A DNA stretch of 50,309 nucleotides, taken from assembly GCF_000003605.2 (NCBI RefSeq), contig NW_003134348.1:444811-495119 (forward strand), written 5' to 3'. A model generated the notes under the pieces. That model was given only the letters and a program-made list of their open reading frames with translations. It did not search any database and had not been told where the DNA came from. The position numbers were made by a program, and so were the translations under genes. How positions within the stretch are numbered: position 1 is the first letter of the stretch; the number at the start of each line of letters is the position of its first letter. Below are positions 1-10,493 of the stretch, piece after piece. This DNA is from Saccoglossus kowalevskii. Lineage: Eukaryota > Hemichordata > Enteropneusta > Harrimaniidae.

Positions 1-210
1 CAGTCAACGACGACTGGATCATCAATATTGATGCTTTCCAGGAGCTTAAAGCTATGCGAGATCTACATTTCAGTGGATGGGGTCGCGTTTGACAGCAACA
101 TCAACAGTAAATTACGACTGGAGCACCAGTAGTGATGATGCTGCCCAGGAGCTTGATGCTCTGAGATCTACATTTCAGTGGATAAAGTTGCTTTTGACAG
201 CATTAGTACA
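1..210. repeat. diverged ~110-bp tandem duplication (2 copies)
   Basis: Two adjacent blocks share the order cgactgga..., ccaggagctt, gagatctacatttcagtgga and ttttgacagca or a close variant (about 10-100 and 115-208), with scattered substitutions and small indels between them. No open frame runs through both. The origin is unknown; it may belong to the mobile element that ends further right. Confidence 0.6.
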
Positions 211-1042
211 TTATGCCTAGCTGAAAATGTCCCAATACTGAGACAATTGATGTTCTTTCCCAAGTTGGGATGGGGACAAAAGCTCTCAAAAACGGCTTTA
301 CAAAATTAATGAACGAGGTATGTGCGAAGTTGAGATGGGAGCCAAGCTCGTGGCACATTATTCATTCCCATGTGGCAGTCGACCTCTTTCGGACAGTGAT
401 ATGGCCCGGCTGACAATATATATGCAATTAAAGTGGAACTATTGGAAAGATTACTACTAGTATCACATGTGAATACAGTACATGGTACAAAACAAAGCCA
501 CAATGGCGTATTTAATGACACTTTCAATTTCTATCTGGTGGCGTTACACATTTGTTTTGTTTAAACGATTTGGCATGAGAAGCCATGATGTAAGAGTTAT
601 TAACCGAGTGTTTTTTGTTTCAGGTCTGAGCCTGAGCCTGGAAGACGTCCTATTAGGCTGAAGAAGTATTACTTTGTTTAATCGCGCAGCGAAAATACTA
701 CTGTAACAATCAAGAACTTTGCGTATATCAAGAATGGAAACACAATTATCGGCAAGGAAGGGTCACTTTTGTATTTTTTTTCCTTATTTGTTTGAATGTT
801 TGCTTAGAGTCATGTTTATACAATTACCCGGTCGCATGTTACAGCGGGTTACGGTTATCCAACCATCCATCTTTTTTTTTGATAGTCTATCCCAGCATAA
901 TCTTTGTTGAATCTAGAAAAGACTCTGTATCTGTAGAAATGTTTTGAAGTCGCTTTGTATGAAATACTCATTATGTACAGTTTTGTTAATTTTAAGAGTT
1001 TTTAATTTGCTATGTTATTTACGAAAACCACAAGTTATTTTT
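211..1042. other. non-coding stretch, nothing recognised
   Basis: AT-rich sequence with only short spurious frames. No conserved motif, RNA gene or terminal repeat was recognised. It may be the decayed interior of the retroelement whose 3' end follows. Confidence 0.4.
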
Positions 1043-1614
1043 AGCTCCGCTGTCGACTTTGTCGAGCGGAGCTTATCATATGAGTGATTGTCCGTCGTCG
1101 TCCGCCGTCGTCGTCCGTCGTCGTCGTCCGTCGTCCGTGTCAATGTTTTACTTTTTCGACTTCTTCTTGAAAACTACAAGCCTGAATGCTTTGATACTTG
1201 GTGTATATGTACCTTGGGTAGACCTCTCTCAGATTTGTTCATTTCATGATGATATCTTCAGTTCTCTAATTTTGGTGAATAATTTTGTCATTTTTAGTAA
1301 AAAGTGATATGTTCGACTTCTTGTTGAAAACCGCAAGTGCAATTGCTTTGATATTACATATACAGGTACTACATGTGGACCTCTCTCAGATTTGTTCATT
1401 TTGTAATGATATCTTTAATTCTCTAATTTTGGTGAATATTTTTGTCATTTTTGGTAAAAAGTGATATTTTCGACTTCTTGTTGAAAACCGCAAGTCCAAT
1501 TGCTTTGATATATTATACATATAGGTACTACATGTGGACCTCTCTCAGATTTGTTCATTTTCTAATGATATCTTCTGTTCTTTAATTGCCATGTGCATTG
1601 CTAACAGCGGAGCT
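1043..1614. mobile_element. pearl/HINE-like non-autonomous element with 157-bp core repeats
   Basis: The segment is bounded by short inverted ends, AGCTCCGCTG at 1043-1052 and CAGCGGAGCT at 1605-1614. The left end also forms a small hairpin with AGCGGAGCT at 1065-1073. Then come a CGT-rich microsatellite (about 1090-1138) and a core repeated with a period of exactly 157 bp: the anchor ttcgac lies at 1155, 1312 and 1469, and the third unit is partial. Inverted ends plus microsatellite plus ~160-bp tandem core resembles the pearl/CvA elements of bivalves and related Helentron-derived elements. That family assignment is by architecture only. There is no coding capacity. Confidence 0.6.
1090..1138. 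repeat. CGT/CGTC-rich microsatellite
   Basis: Imperfect run of cgt and ccgt units inside the pearl-like element. It sits between the left hairpin and the first 157-bp unit, the usual place for a microsatellite in such elements. Confidence 0.75.
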
Positions 1615-1784
1615 ATCTCAGCCGACAGGCTGCTTGTTTATTTCTCAGTTAAAACTGAGCAGTACAAACAGGGTAATACAGTCGTTATTTCTAGACTCGA
1701 TTGAGTTGCGTGCCCTGTAAAAATGTTACGGAGATGTGTCGACACTGCATCAGTTATATTCACGTCATCTGAATATCTATTTAG

Positions 1785-1884
1785 GTCAAGCGTCTTCGTG
1801 AAGTGCGTGGCGATGATGCTTTAGAGTTCGGCATTCATTCTTTGCGGACAGGAGGTGCAACTGCCGCATCTAACGCAGATTTAG
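1785..1884 (+). pseudogene. tyrosine recombinase C-terminal relic (Ngaro/DIRS-type)
   Basis: An open stretch of about 33 codons contains HSLRTGGATAAS with its His codon at 1836-1838 and Arg at 1845-1847. This is the conserved H-x-x-R box of tyrosine recombinases in the form typical of DIRS/Ngaro-order retroelements. The similarity stops abruptly after about residue 33. The downstream segment that should carry the second His/Trp and the catalytic Tyr is not recognisable, so the domain is broken. No RT or RNase H domain is visible upstream in the window. The split direct repeats just downstream support the assignment. Confidence 0.6.
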
Positions 1885-1995
1885 GGCCAGGGCCGGTCAT
1901 ATACCGCCAAAGTTGGCGTTGCTGTTGACTCGCTGACTAGTCATTTGTCAATTTCGCAAACTTTGTAGGTGTACGGGCCCGTTTTTTTTTATATC

Positions 1996-2078
1996 TACGT
2001 GGCCGCACCTGGCATGAACCTTACGTTATGTAAGTGTGTGTGTTGTACATTGTCGGATGTGACGAGTCTAGTAAAGAC
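1996..2078 (+). repeat. direct repeat copy 1 (B1)
   Basis: Begins tacgtggccgcacctggcat and ends gagtctagtaaagac. It is almost identical to 2645-2725. Confidence 0.85.
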
Positions 2079-2644
2079 ATAATGTTAACCGCGTTTCGCA
2101 GTATAGCGGTTAACTATTGTCTGTTCGTGATGGCAAACAGACGGGTATGGTATGTGGGGTCATGTGACAAGGGGTATTTAAGTGGAGGACAGAAGGTTGA
2201 ATGTCAGTCTAGGCCAGTTTCGCTACAGTGCAGTTTTCAACTTGTTGTTTTGTAAGTTTGTTGTATAATACAGGGCGACACCCGCCACCTTCCCGGCCTG
2301 GGCACGTTCGACAGTGCGACGGGTACAGGTTTCCAGGTATTTTTTGTCCCCAAAGGGTTTCGTTTTATTCCTGGTTTTTCCTGGGCGGTCGGCGTGCCAG
2401 TAACGGGGGTTACTATTTTGTCGATGTTTTTGTCAGTTATTTTAAATGTTTCTTTGACCGAGTAATGTTAATGCCATTTGCCGAGCATCAATAGTCGATC
2501 TTTTTTGCCGTCCATGCAAGTTATTTTTTCTCTCATTTAGTTTATTTCAATTTGAACACTACATGCAATGTAATGGCAGCCGTTTTTAGTCGGCTTTTTT
2601 TAGTGTGTTTTGTTAAATAAATGGTTCACCGGACCGACTGCACA

Positions 2645-2725
2645 TACGTGGCCGCACCTGGCATGAACCTTACCTTATGTAAGTGTGTGTTGTACATTGT
2701 CGGATGTGACGAGTCTAGTAAAGAC
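2645..2725 (+). repeat. direct repeat copy 2 (B2)
   Basis: Near-identical copy of 1996-2078. A MITE fragment abuts its right end. Confidence 0.85.
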
Positions 2726-2773
2726 GTCCCATATCTAACAGGACGCGGCGTTACGACCACCGCCCTCTAATTA
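2726..2773. mobile_element. fragment of TTAA MITE family
   Basis: The sequence gacgcggcgttacgaccacc followed by gccctctaattaa matches the terminal ~40 bp of the TTAA-flanked MITEs at 25856-25970 and 46807-46935. It ends in TTAA (2770-2773). The rest of the element is absent because the fragment abuts the B2 repeat. Confidence 0.5.
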
Positions 2774-3349
2774 ACTTAGTATGTACACCAGGGGCGGCGG
2801 CACGAAATGTGCTCACCAACCAACCTGAAATCTAGACCTTCTGAAATGCTATTTCTTATTGAGGGGCAAATTGTGCTGACAAGGGTTTCAGCTTGATTTG
2901 GGGGAGAGAGACCCCCCAACATTTGTTATCACGTGAATGGTGTCAACCCTGCGTACTTATCACGTAATTAGGAGGGACAACACAAATATATTCATGTTTG
3001 AAATGCGTGACTCTGTGTACTGCGATTAGAAAGTTCGTATTTTATCGTTGTTTTTGTACATAACAGACACATTTGAATTAGTGAATAGGTGGTCAATATC
3101 AACTACTTTTTCGTGTTTGAATAATATTCTCTTTAATAACACCTCGTGATTATTCAAATTAGGTAGGTGATCGACACGTGGTAATATTCAGTAGTGACAC
3201 AAGAGCCCGATTAAATCACCAGTGTACCAGAGATGTGTATCTCGCAAATCGATGATTGTTTTGATTATCATGATTACCATGTTTATTTTTTTTTCAAACA
3301 CGATTTCTTATAATTATAATGAGAGCAGTAGTAACTCTGCCAGATTTTG

Positions 3350-3500
3350 TTTTTCTGAATCTGTATTACGTCACTTCCTCCACCACACTGCCACCAACGT
3401 TCATCTGAATTTATGCCCACATGTTGATATTGTTGATGATTTAATAGAAGCTATTTTGAATGCAGTATTAACAACATACTCAGTGGCAAAACAGAACACA
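3350..3500 (+). repeat. diverged dispersed repeat, copy 1
   Basis: Shares with 6680-6850 the collinear motifs acgtcacttc, cacatgttgat, gatgatttaat, cagtatt and caaaaca-like A-rich text. It overlaps a 118-codon frame (3222-3578). The second copy does not keep that frame open, so the frame is probably fortuitous. Confidence 0.4.
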
Positions 3501-6500
3501 AAAATTTCCATAGCTCATCGTTTTTGTTTCGTGGCCACAATTCGCAAAAACATCGAGTCATGGATCAATTTGATTTAACATTTTTCAAAAATTCCGTGAT
3601 TCTTCTCGTTTTATATTTCGTTTCCCAATATTCAACGAAACATGGACAATCAATTTGTGAGTGAGATAAAGGAACATAAACTTATTCTCAACAACAGGTG
3701 CAACAGGTGGTAGACAATGTTTTCTTGTCAGATGAATTATCAAAAACGTTATTTTTAATCTTCGCAGAGGAAGTCATGACTGACAGCGCGATATAGTTGA
3801 TTAGATATGATTATAATGTTTATAAACATATTAACATGTGGCATTACATTGATAATTCATATGTATAATATGTCGACACTGTAAACGTTAAAAAGAGTAC
3901 GTCATTATCTTTTATAATATATGGAACATCTAATAGGTAATGGTATTTATTCAATAGAATAAGAAGTTTTGGACAAAGTATCCCTGGGAAAGTACACTCC
4001 CAACAATCAGTAATGAAGAAGCTAAAACGGACATATTATCAAACTATTCACATTAATTGTTAAACTGATGACACCACATGCCGTATAATAGATTGGCAGC
4101 GATCGGAACACCAACTTAGAAGGATACAAATCCGTGAACATCATGATGGGATGAGTGTGAGCGGCGGGAATCAGTCGATGGATTGACTTATTTCTAATTG
4201 CTAAAAAACCGTTGAACCATACTGTCTCACTAACATACTATTGTATTCAGATATGGGTTGATTGACAGATGTTACTTTGCTATAATTTCATGTAAATATG
4301 GCTTTGAAATATTGCGATTCAGTACCTGAAAACTTTATTTGCTTCAGCTGATGTCAAAAATAATGTGTTGTAAATATTGCCCAATGTGTTTGTTGTTTAT
4401 TGTAGTATATGCTGTAAATAGATCGATATATAGTTGATTTTAAATTGTTGTTAAACGACTGGAGTACTTTGTGCTTTTATACGTAGTTTCAAGGTTATTC
4501 AAGGTCGCTGGATCAAGGAATTGGCGCCACCAAGTGATAAGTCAGTGACAAATGTTGCCATGTAAATTGTCGTATCTGTGCCAAAATACATTAGTAACTA
4601 CAAAATAAATCATAAAACTTGATATCCGCCACTCCAAATGAAACAATGTAATCTATACGAACCACTTATTTAACCTAAACAATCCGCCTGTTTAGTGTAG
4701 CTTTGAACCAAGAAATGGTTTAACTGAAATAAATAAATAAAAAAATAAATTAACTAACTAATAAATCCACTCAATACATGCTAAACATGCCTACAAACAC
4801 ACGGTACAAACATAATTAAAATGTGATACCATGTCGTGTCACACCGGCATTTCTGTCGCCGGTTTAGCGATAAGAATAGTTTTCATAGCCACCAGCAATC
4901 AGTCTCAGATATAGCTGTGTCCTATTCCAAATCGCATTTTTTGTCACCATACAGAATAAATGACGACATCTCTCAAAGACGTCCGTCCACAAATCACTTT
5001 GACAGCCATCGAAAATACAATAAATACATTTTAATGCATCTCACAACGTCTGCCATTTCATTTCAAAAACTTTTAAACCATCATGACGTCCAGTCTCTCC
5101 AAATATTACCTAAGCACAGTTGATGCCTATTCAGTGCAGTCCTCAAGTGGTCAGTGCACTTTGTCTTTACTTACTTGACTTATTGATTTCCGAGTGTCCA
5201 GTATCGTTCTGTAAATAGTAACAGTGTCCATCTGAACGGGTGATTTAGTAAGATAATGCCGTTCTTTTGGACATACGTATCTAATAGGGCCACAGGAAAT
5301 AAATTCATTGTTTCTTGAATTCTTCAAATAAAAAACATTTACCAATTACGCACATTCAAGTAGCATTTAGATAAAAAGTAACACTACATTGGATTGGTCG
5401 GGCAAGTAGGTTATGGTATTGCAGCGTACCGCCGAATATATTACACAGAACCCACTATATAAACCTGTTTATTTATTGTCTCTCCGTGTCATTAACGTCA
5501 GACATCGCGGGAATTTAAAATTACCAATTTACTTTTTACATAACTGAAATACCGTGTTCATTTGCGTCGTCTACGCTTTTACAGATTATTGTAGTGTTAT
5601 ATATTCTTACGTCACAGAATACAAAGCATTGCTAGCAGTTTCAAACAACAAACATAACTATTGTTTTTCACAACTTTATTTTAAAAAAATATCCCCCAAA
5701 TGCTCACTGTGGTTGAAACATTTGCAATATTAAGTAAATAATACTGAATTGACATACTAAGTGATACACTGACTGTTTTCTGTACTCACGAAACAATACA
5801 ATATATTAGTATGTCCCACTCTAATACAAGACAGTGACTGTGTCATTGTGACTTTATGAATCCGTACACAAATTCCATATATATATACGGCAAATTGAAA
5901 ACTGTAATTCTGAACAACAACGTTAAATTTGAAATCATCATTTTAGTTGAGAACAAGTTCTGTTTTTTATGGCCCAAATGCTACTGATATCAAAACCACA
6001 ATCGCAGATTCGCTTCTCGTGAGTGTAGGCGTGGTTTTAATAGTAGCACATGAACGAGGTCGACTATGTAATGTCGGGCAAGCACGAGTTGATTCATAAT
6101 TAAAGTGTGTGACTAATATGTGATTGAATGAGTGGTTAGCAGCATTTGGTAAACCAACTTTTGTAAATTAGTAAATTTGTCCAATCATATCCGAAACGAA
6201 ATCGTTGTCGTAATTGGTGTGAAATATTTTTTCTTGAAACAGATAAGGGTTTGGTCATTTATAATCGAGGAGGGATGTTTACGCGATCATGTATCCAGAA
6301 TTTGTTTTTTACACTTTTTCGCTTTCATTACAGCAGTATATGCATTTCCATACCACGTTTTAATTAGTAAACGACTCACTGACTTTTAGATATAACTATT
6401 AATAAGCACCTTTAAGTTACTCTTTAACTACCCTATTTATGTCAAAGTATGGGCCCTTATCAGTTGTAAGGGTTTTATCCCATGAGTCAAATTTTGCTGA

Positions 6501-6679
6501 CTTGCACAGTTTTACCGAAAATGCTTGCTGACATTTTGCCCACCAGTTACCTACCTCATATTGAAACATTACGTTAAACAAAATATGCACTCAAACGAGG
6601 GAGAATCCGCGTTTAGTATTATATTAGGATTGTCATTTATTCAAAAAACGATAAGATAATAATACTGACGGTAAATCTT

Positions 6680-6850
6680 CATTTCTGAAAATCTGCATTT
6701 ACGTCACTTCTTCCGTAGCCTGTCCTTAATTTCCATCCAAATTGTTAAAAACACATGTTGATTTCACAAGTCGATATCGTGGATGATTTAATGAATATTG
6801 AGGTCAACTCAGTATTTACAACTCCCTAGGCTGCTAAACAAAACAATAAT
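6680..6850 (+). repeat. diverged dispersed repeat, copy 2
   Basis: Collinear with 3350-3500, with indels. It has stop codons in the frame corresponding to the copy-1 reading frame. Confidence 0.4.
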
Positions 6851-9800
6851 ATAGCTGTAACCACTCGTACCAAAACATTGTCAACTTTCACAGCATTGTA
6901 AAACTTGATGGTCATTAGAGAATAATATTAGCTGATTGTACTCAGAACAAACAAAGAAACAACATATATCTACATCGACGAATTTTATATAAAAAATGAG
7001 CTATATCTAAATTGTTAGATTTCACGTAGTCTACATATCATTATCGTCAACAAATCTAGGCGCTGAGTTATTTGGTGATGTCAGAGAACCACAACCCAAC
7101 GAGAATAACATTTCATGACTAAAATAAATACGATGTATCATCCGTGGACTTACTAGTGTTAATATTACTATGACACAATGGTATTACTATGATTCAATGA
7201 GGGCGTAGTCTAACATGGCGATGTTTGTAAACATATTCCGGGTGTCTTATTGTCATGGTGATCACAATGACGATGTTGTATTTCATCGATTTACACTAGA
7301 GAACGGATTTAGACTATTGTATACGTTAAAGCAGGTTAATCGCAAAACCATTGGGCTTACTTTTAAATTAGTGACAGTAAGTATCAAATTGTAGGCGTCG
7401 CGACATATCTTCCAATAGATTAAACAGTGACCGTCCAATCAGCGTGGATATCTACGACTCTGTCAACAAGTTAATGGGGCAAGTGTGTGTTTGTAGATCA
7501 AGTTGATACTACAACGATATCACTAGTGGAAGATTGCAAGAAATTACATGTTTGTAAAAACGTCCGTGTATCGTATTGATTTGCAAATAAAATATCTAAC
7601 ATAAAGGTGCTCTCCCTCAATAAAGTCACTTTTAGATTAGATTAGCTTACACGGAGCCAGAAATAGAGAAATAACGTGGGTAGGTTGTCTTGATATCAAG
7701 ATATGCCTAATTAACTTATATACACTCACTTAGATAAGATAAGAGTAATGCCCACGTGACTGTTTTACAGCAAAACTCAGAGGTGTGTCACGAGACATGG
7801 GAGTTGTCCCGAGAGTTGGGTTTTTTTTTTATTGTACCTAGATAGACGTGCCTTAGATAGATTGAAATCAAAAATATTGTGAAAATAAGCGATCCAATTA
7901 ACATTAATATTGAATTAATATCACTGAAACATTATCAAGTTACAAGATAGCCGGCACAGTCCCAGCCTCCGTACGATTTTGTTAAGCTCACCTGTACCAT
8001 CGTGAGTATTTGGACAAAAATAAAAAAGACGGTCACCGACCTCTTTTGACAATGGTTATCGGCCACATTATGCCCCAGATAGTACACAAGGCTGTTTTTC
8101 AAATCGATTATTGAATGTGTTCATAACAACAGGATTTCAAAACAAACAAAAAAGGTCACCTACATTTTAAAAGTTATTTTTAGGTTTTTCCCTCTATTAA
8201 CTTTGTAATTGGCGATATATCATATTTTCACATACATTGAATGTGACGTAGATACAGTAGCGACCACCTTCATATTTGTCGGTGAAATTCAAATAATGCA
8301 AGGACAAATAAAGGCTAGACATCTAGATCTCAAACTATATTTATTTCACATCAGCATTGCGTGTATATAAAAGAAGTGTTGCATCATGACGTATTGTACT
8401 TTGAATTCAAGGCAAAATGTTCGGGTTCCCAAAGCGTTGAATTCCCGTTTGGCATGACGCCACCGCGATTCTTAGTTCAATGCGAAGCTACTTGAAAGAT
8501 TGTACGTGATTGGCTACCCAACCCGGACGCCTAACATTCAGACCAATAAGAGAGCAACTTGTTTTTAGATATGATTTTCAGATACGCGTATTGGCTTTGG
8601 CAATATGTTCCGACTTAGATCATAAATATTCTTTAGTGAAATGTACATCCCAACCAAAATTTCAGTATGCACATTTTATGAGAACAATGAATACAAATTC
8701 AGAAGGTTCAGTATCTGTGCACTCCGTACTCCATTAACGAATTGCGTAATAAAATGTCTAAGATTTTGGGGCATGCCCTCTTTGCATTTTGTGCAGAATT
8801 ATAAGTATACAATATATAATAATATATATAATCACAGATGGTCTGAAACGGTGGACTCTTAAGTCAGATAACACGCTTTTACGTAATGTATTGCCATTGC
8901 TCCAGTAAACGGTTGGCGTGCCATGTCCAGAAATTAGTAAAGGGAACTCAATATTCATCACTAAAGCAATTAGCCGAGAAATATTTCCAGAAATATTGGG
9001 AAAAAACACAAAATATTTATCAGAATCATCGTTAAAGTATTTTACGGAATGCAAAACGCGTTATTTAAAAGCGGAACAGATGTCATATGATTTTCAAAGT
9101 ACGATCTTTATGTTTATTCATATAATTTGCGAAAGGAGCACAGTCCGCTGACATGTGCATCGTTATGCACTACATTATGGGGACGTTTTACATCGAGGTT
9201 TTTAACATTTCAAAAAAACAAAAGCAAAAACTCGCGTTTTAAAACTATTGAAATAAGTATTTTTTGAAGGATATGTGTGCTTTCGCGATAACCAAAACTT
9301 AAAAAAACAAATACAAGCAAATAAATTTGAATGAAATAAAATATATTTGAAAAAAGCCCTAACTGGGATCTTATTTTGATCAAATTGCGTTTATCAAAAA
9401 ATCCCGATAACCCACAGCGAGGTAACGCCGATGAGATTGAAATTCTAGTTATCGTATTCCCACGTATTTTATTTCAATTTGTGACGATGACGTCGTCTGC
9501 TAAATAACATTGTCACGTGTCCATGTCCATATAGACCATGAATTCTATGAGATTTGAATATTTGGCTATGATGCTATTTCTATTTTATGCATGCATTTAT
9601 AAAAACGAACTTGCCAAGAGTTAATTTCTAGTTTTGTTCCATGCAGCAGAACGTACGGATATACCAATATGTGTTTCTTCACAACTTCGAACAAGGAAAA
9701 TAATCCAGTAGGAAATACTGTATAAATTGTAGCGATAATTGAAACCAAATGATGAACTACAATTACAATACATTTTATTTTATAAAGTGTCCCTCCTCCT

Positions 9801-10399
9801 TTAGTGGTCACCACCCCTCTACAGTAATAAATTCTACCAGACAGCCTATTATCAGATTATGATAGTAACCTAGATCTGTAATATTAGGCGCAGAATAAGC
9901 GAGAATAACTGATCAGCAACCGCAGTGGCGTTCAAGCGGCGTTCAAATTCACTCACTTTCGAACAAATCATTACGAGTTACGCTGTATGTACTGTGCTTG
10001 TTTGCCAGCATGCTCCGTTTTTTAAACAGATCTTGATGACACTGCGTTGATGGGCTCATCGAAAAATAGGTGATCTATTATTTAGGGTTAACTCGTTAGT
10101 AAATACTACAGAAATACGTAACTGATAAATAAATACTATCGTAATAGAATATAAGACTGCGCAATTGTTGAATCCTCTTTCCCATCGAGGTCGGCGAGTA
10201 ACACGCAGGACAATTTCGATCGTCTCTACGACGCGCGCACGGAAAGGAAACACAAGTAACAACTCCCTGCCACAACGACAAGCGGTTCAAGAACAAAGCG
10301 GATAGAACAAGTACCGAATTACATAATTTCAGATCGTTTAATTTTTAATGTTGGATCAGCTTGTTTATAACACGGTACATTGCTTTAACTGGCTACGAC

Positions 10400-10493
10400 A
10401 TGGGGAGAAAAGGCAAAGCAGATTTCTCAGCCCAGGCGGACATTGCTGGAGACCCGCCGCCAAAGTATATAAGTGAAGACGAATATAAAGACA
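10400..10493 (+). CDS. gene A exon 1 (start codon, cytosolic N-terminus)
   Basis: ATG at 10400-10402 has G at -3 and G at +4. An in-frame TAA lies upstream at 10346-10348 with no ATG between. Encodes 31 hydrophilic residues beginning MGRKGKADFS, ending in phase 1 at gtaagt. With no homology to anchor it, the start rests on context and on phase agreement with exon 2 and with gene B. Confidence 0.7.

Larger units (their letters stand above)
1996..2725 (+). mobile_element. 3' end of a Ngaro/DIRS-like retroelement (B1-A2-B2)
   Basis: An 83-bp block (1996-2078) recurs as an 81-bp direct copy at 2645-2725, differing by a GT-dinucleotide length change and one substitution. Between them lies a 566-bp segment with a TATA-like TATTTAA at 2175-2181 and an AATAAA at 2616-2621. 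A recombinase relic followed by B1, then A2, then B2 is the right-hand structure of split-direct-repeat elements of the DIRS order (Ngaro). The matching A1 copy would lie beyond the left edge of the window. The family call is inferred from structure plus the H-x-x-R box. Confidence 0.55.
2774..10399. other. intergenic, AT-rich; one old repeat pair, no gene seen
   Basis: About 7.6 kb with only short unsupported frames. It contains a diverged direct repeat pair (about 3350-3500 and 6680-6850), listed separately. No exon-like conserved block, tRNA or recognisable element was found. The distal part presumably holds the promoter and 5' UTR of gene A, but I could not place a transcription start. 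Confidence 0.5.

Noticed and set aside
1059-1307. 82-codon frame with SSSAVVVRRRRPSS
   Set aside because: Translation of the CGT microsatellite and core repeat of the pearl-like element.
2789-2803. caggggcggcggcac as a hAT-type terminal repeat
   Set aside because: Only one end is seen; no matching inverted end or 8-bp duplication found nearby.
3222-3578. 118-codon + frame as a gene
   Set aside because: Overlaps a dispersed repeat whose second copy at 6680-6850 does not keep the frame.
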